DNA of 11,339 nucleotides from positions 1-11,339 of the forward strand of contig CAZPWS010000073.1 in the NCBI GenBank assembly GCA_964590225.1, read 5' to 3'. The translations under genes and the position numbers were made by a program. The notes beneath the pieces are model-generated. The model was given only the letters and a program-made list of their open reading frames with translations. It searched no databases and was not told the DNA's origin. How positions within the stretch are numbered: the stretch's first letter is position 1; each line of letters opens with the position of its first letter. Below, one piece after another: positions 7,243 through 11,339 of the stretch. This DNA comes from JAEUSG01 sp964590225 (GTDB taxonomy: Bacteria > Fibrobacterota > OXYB2-FULL-49-7 > JAEUSG01).

Positions 7243-8349
7243 ATGACCTTTTCAAAAGAGTCCTTGTTTGAGGTTGTAAGTAAATTTGATATTTGTGGTA
7301 ATGTGGTTGATGTGGTTCCATATGGTACTGGACATATCAATGATACTCTATGTGGTTCTTTTAATTGTGGTGGAAAGCAGGTGCGATACATTCACCAAAG
7401 AATTAATCATAACATTTTTAAAAACCCTGAAGGATTAATGAGCAATATTGAAAGAGTTACTGCTCATCTAAAAACAAAAATTGCTTTTAGGAAGGGAAAT
7501 ACAGAACGAGAGACGCTTACGATTGTGCCTACAAAAGAGGGGAAAAGCTTTCTTAAAATGGATAATGGAACTTATTGGAGAACTTATCTATTTATTGAAA
7601 AAGCAAAAACTTATGATGTTGTAACTGATTTAAGAATGGTTTATGAAGCCTCGTACGCTTTTGGCAATTTCCAGAAAGAATTGGCTGATTTAGGTGGCGA
7701 TAGACTAATCGAAACTATACCTGATTTTCATAATACTAAAAAGCGGTTTGAAACTTTTGAAACCGCTGTAAAAAGCGATGTAAAGGGGAGGGCGGCTGCC
7801 GTTAAATCGGAGATAGAATTTGCACTTTTGAGGAAAGCCGATGCATCAAAAATTGTGGATGCCATAGCCGCGGGGGTTTTGCCGGAGAGAATAACCCACA
7901 ATGATACAAAATTCAACAATGTGATGATTGATGACGCCACGAAGCAGGGGGTATGTGTAATAGATCTCGATACTGTCATGCCTGGGTCTCCACTTTATGA
8001 CTTTGGAGATTCTGTAAGAATTGGTGCTTCTACAGGTCTTGAGGACGAGCGGGACTTATCGAAAGTTGGTATGGATATTGGCATGTTTGAAAAGTTAGTT
8101 GAGGGTTACCTTGCCTCTGCGAAGTATATGCTAACCGATAGCGAAAAGGAATTGCTCGCTTTCTCTGCGAAACTACTTACCTTTGAGTGTGGAATTCGTT
8201 TTTTGACCGATTATCTTAATGGGGACACATACTTTAAAATTCACCGCGAAAACCATAATCTTGATAGATGTCGCACACAGTTTAAAATGGTGGCCGACAT
8301 GGAAAAAGCTTCATCAGAGATGGAAAAGATTGTCCGCCAATACCAATAA
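7243..8349 (+). CDS. N-acetylhexosamine 1-kinase-like anomeric sugar kinase (APH fold)
   Basis: This is a 368-residue kinase of the aminoglycoside-phosphotransferase fold. It closely follows the NahK pattern from bifidobacteria as I remember it: PYGTGHIN near residue 26 (glycine-rich loop), THNDTKFNN (218-226, with catalytic Asp221 and metal ligand Asn226), DLDTVMPGS (241-249, metal-binding Asp), YDFGDS, LEDERDLSKV, then a C-terminal ECGIRFLTDYL and HNLDRCR. NahK phosphorylates GlcNAc or GalNAc at C1 using ATP in the cytoplasm. The partner nucleotidyltransferase ends 4 bp upstream, so the two genes are co-translated and should convert free hexosamine to a nucleotide sugar. Exact substrate is not proven, since related kinases act on other sugars. 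A possible weak terminator follows at 8361-8382. Confidence 0.87.
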   Translation: MTFSKESLFEVVSKFDICGNVVDVVPYGTGHINDTLCGSFNCGGKQVRYIHQRINHNIFKNPEGLMSNIERVTAHLKTKIAFRKGNTERETLTIVPTKEGKSFLKMDNGTYWRTYLFIEKAKTYDVVTDLRMVYEASYAFGNFQKELADLGGDRLIETIPDFHNTKKRFETFETAVKSDVKGRAAAVKSEIEFALLRKADASKIVDAIAAGVLPERITHNDTKFNNVMIDDATKQGVCVIDLDTVMPGSPLYDFGDSVRIGASTGLEDERDLSKVGMDIGMFEKLVEGYLASAKYMLTDSEKELLAFSAKLLTFECGIRFLTDYLNGDTYFKIHRENHNLDRCRTQFKMVADMEKASSEMEKIVRQYQ

Positions 8350-8353
8350 GCAT

Positions 8354-8469
8354 CCTGACTTCTGACGCTGTCTGATTTTTTTACATATTTGATTTTTAAA
8401 CTACAGGAATACCAAACACTTACTGTTTTTGTTGTTGATGATTTACCGCACTAAATGTTAGAAGTCGGG
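8354..8469. repeat. Imperfect inverted repeat, 13 bp arms
   Basis: CCTGACTTCTGAC (8354-8366) is the reverse complement of GTTAGAAGTCGGG (8457-8469) at 11 of 13 positions. In RNA the two mismatches become G-U pairs, and the helix could extend to 8352-8367 with 8456-8471. A partial third copy (CTGACTT, 8529-8535) sits in direct orientation further right. The left arm overlaps the possible terminator stem, so the two structures would exclude each other. Confidence 0.6.
8361..8382 (+). terminator. Possible weak rho-independent terminator
   Basis: TCTGAC (8361-8366) pairs with GTCTGA (8370-8375) around a 3 nt GCT loop, with one T-T mismatch, and is followed directly by seven T residues (8376-8382). 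It lies 12 bp after the kinase stop codon. The stem is short and imperfect, so strength is doubtful. Confidence 0.4.
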
Positions 8470-8476
8470 GTTATTG

Positions 8477-8520
8477 TTATCACATAAATATCATAAAGAT
8501 ATCAAATAGATATCATTTTT
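8477..8520. repeat. Four 11 bp phased direct repeats with TATCA core
   Basis: Four tandem 11-mers start at 8477, 8488, 8499 and 8510: TTATCACATAA, ATATCATAAAG, ATATCAAATAG, ATATCATTTTT. Each carries TATCA at the same place. A period of 11 bp is about one helical turn, which places the cores on nearly one face of the DNA, as for cooperative binding of a regulator. The block ends 141 bp before the ATG of the PP-loop gene. Confidence 0.7.
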
Positions 8521-8588
8521 AAGTTCGTCTGACTTATATATTTAGTGTATAGCCTTATTTATCAATTATTTAGCAGTTTTTGTGCCGT

Positions 8589-8605
8589 GGGAATTATATT
8601 TGCAT
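8589..8605 (+). promoter_or_regulatory. Candidate promoter, -24/-12-like or -35 element
   Basis: GG (8590-8591) and GC (8602-8603) have the 12 bp register of a sigma-54 promoter, with TTGCA at 8600-8604, but the CAC part of the -24 box is absent. The same TTGCAT could be a sigma-70 -35 box, with AT-rich AGTAAT (8622-8627) as a poor -10. Position, about 57-70 bp before the start codon, is reasonable. Weak evidence for either reading. Confidence 0.25.
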
Positions 8606-8661
8606 AAACCAATCCATGAATAGTAATTTTTGTTCACACCTTAAAATAACAGGAGCCCATA

Positions 8662-9474
8662 ATGGATGTTGACATGTTGGCAAAAAAAGTGGAAGATTCC
8701 AAAAAGGTTATAATCGAAGCACTCGAAAAGTACCCAAACGATAAACTGCGTATCGCTTTTACTGGTGGCAAGGATAGCACCCTTGTTCTATGGCTCGTCG
8801 TTGAAGCAATTAAAGGAACAACGCATAAAATACCGCGCTGCTTTTGCATAGACGAAGGCGATATGTTCGATGATGTCCGCAAATTTATTGACGAATGTAA
8901 GGCTAAGTGGAATATAGAAGTTGATATGATTCATAATTCAGATGTTTCCACCCACTCCAAGGGGCTTGGAACAATTGTCAAGGTTGCCGACCTTAACGAG
9001 CGGAACAAGAGCGAAGTTGCCCGGCTTGGTTATGAAGAAGAAGAGTTCAATTACGAGCCCGAGTCCTATGTTGGTAACCATCTAATGAAGACGGTTACAT
9101 GCATGGTTTACCTTGAAGACAAAAACATCGCCGGTTTTTTTGAAGGTATCCGCTGGGATGAGCAGGGAGCAAGGGCCAACGAAACTTACTTCAGCCCACG
9201 ACCAAAAACTGCCTATAACCCCGAACATATGCGCATCAACCCAATTCTCCATTTCACAGAAAGAGATGTGTGGGATGCTTTTAAACACTACGAAATACCA
9301 GTATGTTCGCTCTATGCACAAGGCTTTCGTTCACTTGGTGCCCGCTGCACAACCAAAAAGCTTACGGATACGCCTGCATGGGAACAGGATCTCGAAAATA
9401 CAACCGAACGGGGAGGTCGTAGGCAGGATAAAGAAGGACTTATGTCCAAACTGCGTCAACTTGGCTATATGTAA
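8662..9474 (+). CDS. CysD/PAPS-reductase-family PP-loop enzyme (orphan)
   Basis: This is a 270-residue protein of the adenine-nucleotide alpha-hydrolase (PP-loop) fold. The PP-loop is FTGGKDS (33-39). A CysD-like GIRWDEQGARANE stretch is at 162-174 and a family-typical segment follows at 192-232: RINPILHFTERDVWDAF, IPVCSLY, FRSLGARCTTK. The C-terminus (GGRRQDKEGLMSKLRQLGYM, 251-270) resembles the ending of ATP sulfurylase subunit CysD. The CysH-type catalytic C-terminal Cys motif is absent, so a thioredoxin-dependent reductase is unlikely. No CysN GTPase partner, CysC or CysH gene is in the window; a beta-propeller gene follows after 14 bp. AGGAG (8651-8655) lies 6 nt before the ATG. It is expected to split ATP to AMP and pyrophosphate while activating an oxyanion or other acceptor. 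True substrate is unknown. Codons look richer in C/G at third positions than in the preceding genes. Confidence 0.82.
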   Translation: MDVDMLAKKVEDSKKVIIEALEKYPNDKLRIAFTGGKDSTLVLWLVVEAIKGTTHKIPRCFCIDEGDMFDDVRKFIDECKAKWNIEVDMIHNSDVSTHSKGLGTIVKVADLNERNKSEVARLGYEEEEFNYEPESYVGNHLMKTVTCMVYLEDKNIAGFFEGIRWDEQGARANETYFSPRPKTAYNPEHMRINPILHFTERDVWDAFKHYEIPVCSLYAQGFRSLGARCTTKKLTDTPAWEQDLENTTERGGRRQDKEGLMSKLRQLGYM

Positions 9475-9480
9475 AAGGAG
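9475..9480 (+). promoter_or_regulatory. Shine-Dalgarno supporting a GTG start
   Basis: AAGGAG lies 8 nt before GTG 9489, and no in-frame ATG occurs near it. This strong site makes GTG the start of the propeller gene. Confidence 0.7.
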
Positions 9481-9488
9481 AGCGAAAA

Positions 9489-10817
9489 GTGAAATATCAG
9501 GATGGCGTCTTACCGGACGATAGTTTGGTTGGAATTCTCGAATTTCCATGCAGCGTAGAAAGACTCCCTAACGGCAATACCCTTATTGCAGATGCCGGAA
9601 GCGAAACTGGACGCGGCAGCGAAATTATTGAGGTAAATAACTCTGCTGAAATAGTTTGGCGATCGAGCCACGGTTACCGTTTTGCTCATGCTGCAAGGCG
9701 AACCATCGAAGGAACAACTGTTATTGCCGATACCACAAACGACAGAATACTGGAAGTTGACGCTAAGGATAATATTCTCTTTTCGTCCGAGGAATGGGGA
9801 GGCGGTAAAGGCCTCCTTTCCGACGGCTCCTCGCTCCTGTATCCAAATAATGTCCAGTTGTTGGCGGACAACCTTTTTCTTGTCACAAACCGCAATAGTA
9901 ATAACTTTGTCGTGGTTGATAGAAAGGGTAAGCTGTATCACAAGGGTGGTAGCGAGGTAAAACATCCACATAACTGCGAACAAATCGCCCCAAACCGCTA
10001 CATAGCTGCCGATTCCGACCAGAACAGAATTGTTGAACTCGACGAAAACGATAAAATTGTCTGGCACTATTCCGCCGATATGAACTGGCCCCGCGATGCT
10101 AACAGGCTTGCTAATGGCAATACGCTGATTACCGACTCCAAAAACAGTCGTGTATTTGAAGTTGATAAAAGCGGTAAAACAGTATGGGAGTATAAGCTTG
10201 GGTATTTCGCCAATTTGTACGAAGGAATCCAGTTGCAAAATGGCAGCGTTCTATTTTCCGATCAGCAGCACCATAGAGTAGTTGAAGTAAACAGGCTTGG
10301 AAAGGTTGTGTGGGAATTTCGTAACTTCAAAAAAGATGTTCCTGTATTTGACAAGCTAACAAACGGTTTCTTCATGAAAGTGGGCGATGACAACCTTCCT
10401 CTTGCATGGAACATACAGCGCCGCTTTTCCGAAGGCGGTGGAAGTTTTCTCTGGACAGAAAACGCTTATGGGAAAAAAGTTCCCACACTTGAATATGACA
10501 GGCATGGCGCTCTCTGTTTGCAGCAAACGGTAAAGGTTGTGTGCGGCGATAAATATGACATAGGTTGCGCGCTTATGAGTGAAAACCTCGATGGATTCGC
10601 CTGTTTACAGGTTGCTTTTAAGGATGAAATGGACGGACTACTCTGTGACGCTGCGCTATCTGCTAAAGGTGCTTCAGTAAGCGGCGATTCCGACTGGATA
10701 CAGGACTCTTTTCAGGTAACTGTTCCCGATCGTGCAGTTTTTGCCGACATTAGATTTTTTATTACAGGGAAGGGGAGAGCGGCAATTGGGGATGTAAGGT
10801 TCAGGAAAGAGATGTGA
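9489..10817 (+). CDS. Six-bladed beta-propeller with C-terminal jelly-roll-like domain
   Basis: This 442-residue protein starts at GTG. Six repeats of about 40 residues span roughly 19-59, 64-102, 118-156, 158-196, 200-238 and 242-280. Each follows the pattern NGNTLIADS, N-R-V-x-EVD, GK-x-VWEY, best seen at 209-235. This matches NHL/PQQ-like and arylsulfotransferase-type propellers. Residues 300-442 look like a beta-sandwich of the CBM4/9 kind, ending in dW-(x)n-vP-(x)n-GkG-x-x-x-IGDVRF. No signal peptide or membrane segment is visible, so it is probably cytosolic, unusual for sugar-binding propellers. Histidines recur at blade starts (His61, His67, His159, His161, His261, His262), and could form a central site. 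The gene is in an operon with the CysD-like gene 14 bp upstream and ends with tandem stops TGA TAA. No function can be assigned; a sulfate-linked role is a guess from the neighbour. Confidence 0.8.
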   Translation: MKYQDGVLPDDSLVGILEFPCSVERLPNGNTLIADAGSETGRGSEIIEVNNSAEIVWRSSHGYRFAHAARRTIEGTTVIADTTNDRILEVDAKDNILFSSEEWGGGKGLLSDGSSLLYPNNVQLLADNLFLVTNRNSNNFVVVDRKGKLYHKGGSEVKHPHNCEQIAPNRYIAADSDQNRIVELDENDKIVWHYSADMNWPRDANRLANGNTLITDSKNSRVFEVDKSGKTVWEYKLGYFANLYEGIQLQNGSVLFSDQQHHRVVEVNRLGKVVWEFRNFKKDVPVFDKLTNGFFMKVGDDNLPLAWNIQRRFSEGGGSFLWTENAYGKKVPTLEYDRHGALCLQQTVKVVCGDKYDIGCALMSENLDGFACLQVAFKDEMDGLLCDAALSAKGASVSGDSDWIQDSFQVTVPDRAVFADIRFFITGKGRAAIGDVRFRKEM

Positions 10818-10837
10818 TAATTGTTGTTGCGCGCGGT

Positions 10838-11209
10838 TTATTTGAGTTGCTTTATAACAAAGTATATTTGTGAATTTAGCCATTTTGGCAATAGCGGAAA
10901 TGGTGATGTTATTTGCTTTTCTGGTCTTATAGTAAGCCTTAAAAATAGATTCTCAAGGTCTTGATACTTAAAACCTACATGAGACGACATGTAACCTTCC
11001 TTGATAGCCCTCTCTATCCGTTTAGACCTGAATGCCAACCAGATTTCATGAATATTTCGGGCGTGTGTTTCGCCTGAAAGCGTGCGTAAAAAGTTTTTCC
11101 AAATCGCTGTTAAACCAGTCTCTATTGGGACGGAAATGATCAGTTTTCCGTCCGGTTTGAGCATTGCCAGGCATTCTTTAATGATATGTTCCTGCGGAGT
11201 TATTTTCAA
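10838..11209 (-). pseudogene. 5'-truncated SAM-dependent methyltransferase remnant
   Basis: The frame on the - strand encodes about 123 residues that match the second half of a class I methyltransferase: EHIIKECLAMLKPDGKLIISVP (residues 7-28; strand 4 to strand 5 region), a GETHARNIHEIW stretch, HVGFKYQDLE, and a C-terminal LPKWLNSQIYFVIK. The SAM-binding glycine motif and the Asp/Glu of strand 2 should lie upstream but are absent. The frame continues without an ATG to a stop at 11282-11284, the extra residues do not resemble a methyltransferase, and the two other frames do not supply the missing half. The only candidate start is TTG 11207-11209, without a clear ribosome site. It converges with the propeller gene, 20 bp away. 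I read it as a remnant left by deletion or rearrangement with a breakpoint near 11205. Confidence 0.6.
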
Positions 11210-11339
11210 AAGTTGTGTATAAGCTGAAATAAGCGAGCGTATCCGAGTATTTTTAGTTACGACAAAAAAAATATACTCACCCTATTTAAACCCACATTCC
11301 TCACCTTTTTTTATGGTTCTTTCAGTAGTTATTTGAACT
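11210..11339. other. AT-rich stretch without a recognisable gene
   Basis: Neither strand has an open frame of more than about 25 codons with a start. An eight-A run (11264-11271) and short T/A tracts are present. I see no tRNA, terminator or clear promoter. The window ends here, so a feature extending rightward cannot be excluded. Confidence 0.6.

Larger units (their letters stand above)
8350..8661. other. 312 bp non-coding region with structured and repeated DNA
   Basis: No credible gene lies here; the only open frames are under 20 codons. The region is strongly AT-rich. From left to right it holds a possible terminator, a 13 bp imperfect inverted repeat whose arms are 90 bp apart, four 11 bp phased direct repeats, a -24/-12-like promoter candidate and the Shine-Dalgarno of the next gene. 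It separates the sugar-salvage pair from the PP-loop/propeller operon and probably carries that operon's promoter. Confidence 0.8.

Noticed and set aside
8428..8490. Tiny overlapping open frames of 7-10 codons in the intergenic region.
   Set aside because: Too short and without ribosome-binding sites; composition is ordinary AT-rich DNA.
8477..8520. The 11 bp repeats considered as a CRISPR array or plasmid-type replication iterons.
   Set aside because: Units are far too short and lack spacers for CRISPR; no replication initiator gene or DnaA boxes are nearby.
8616..8672. An 18-codon open frame that covers the Shine-Dalgarno and start of the PP-loop gene, resembling a leader peptide.
   Set aside because: It has no ribosome-binding site, no run of regulatory codons and no attenuator-like hairpins after it; such short frames are expected by chance.
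8662..9474. Assimilatory PAPS reductase (CysH) as the identity of the PP-loop protein.
   Set aside because: The catalytic C-terminal cysteine motif is missing and the C-terminus resembles CysD instead.
9510..10238. A 242-codon open frame on the - strand opposite the propeller gene.
   Set aside because: It lies wholly inside a convincing repeat-protein gene, has no family likeness, and its low-complexity pattern mirrors the propeller repeats.
10818..10862. GCGCGC palindrome and TTGTT/AACAA ends between the convergent genes, considered as a shared terminator.
   Set aside because: The pairs do not form a continuous stem and no T-run follows on either strand.

Overview
The window is a bacterial chromosomal stretch of moderate to low G+C. 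Nine protein genes and one tRNA lie on the + strand, and one broken gene lies on the - strand at the right edge. Several genes have clear Shine-Dalgarno sequences (CGGAG, GGGGAG, AGGAG, AAGGAG) at normal spacing. Together with a DUF4954-type protein, which I recall mainly from Bacteroidota, Spirochaetota and Fibrobacterota, this points to a Gram-negative of the FCB/Spirochaete type that uses Shine-Dalgarno initiation. A Fibrobacterota-like organism is my best guess. This is a low-confidence inference, since no rRNA or ribosomal marker is present.

Layout. (1) Positions 1-5529 hold a tightly packed run: a PAP2-type membrane phosphatase (5' end outside the window), a DUF4954 left-handed beta-helix protein, an M24 (Xaa-Pro peptidase-like) metallopeptidase, a compact DnaG-like primase and miaA. 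Except for a 20 bp gap after the first gene, consecutive genes overlap, so they are probably one transcript. (2) Positions 5580-6299 hold a tRNA-Val(CAC) whose 3' end lies 10 nt before thiE. (3) Positions 6327-8349 hold a sugar-phosphate nucleotidyltransferase followed 4 bp later by a NahK-like anomeric sugar kinase. Together they look like a two-step salvage route from free sugar to nucleotide sugar. (4) Positions 8350-8661 are a 312 bp non-coding region with a possible terminator, a long-range imperfect inverted repeat and four helically phased 11 bp repeats. (5) Positions 8662-10817 hold a two-gene operon: an orphan CysD/PAPS-reductase-like PP-loop enzyme and a six-bladed beta-propeller with a C-terminal jelly-roll-like domain. 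(6) Positions 10838-11209 on the - strand hold the 3' half of a SAM-dependent methyltransferase with no N-terminal half, followed to the right by about 130 bp in which I see no gene.

Most of the window is housekeeping: tRNA modification, thiamine, tRNA and sugar-nucleotide salvage. The best candidate for something undescribed is the 8350-10817 unit. It pairs an ATP-pyrophosphatase-fold enzyme lacking its usual CysN partner with a cytosolic-looking propeller, behind an unusual phased-repeat control region. Also notable are a minimal primase locked between a peptidase and miaA, and a PAP2 protein that lacks the conserved histidine of motif 2.
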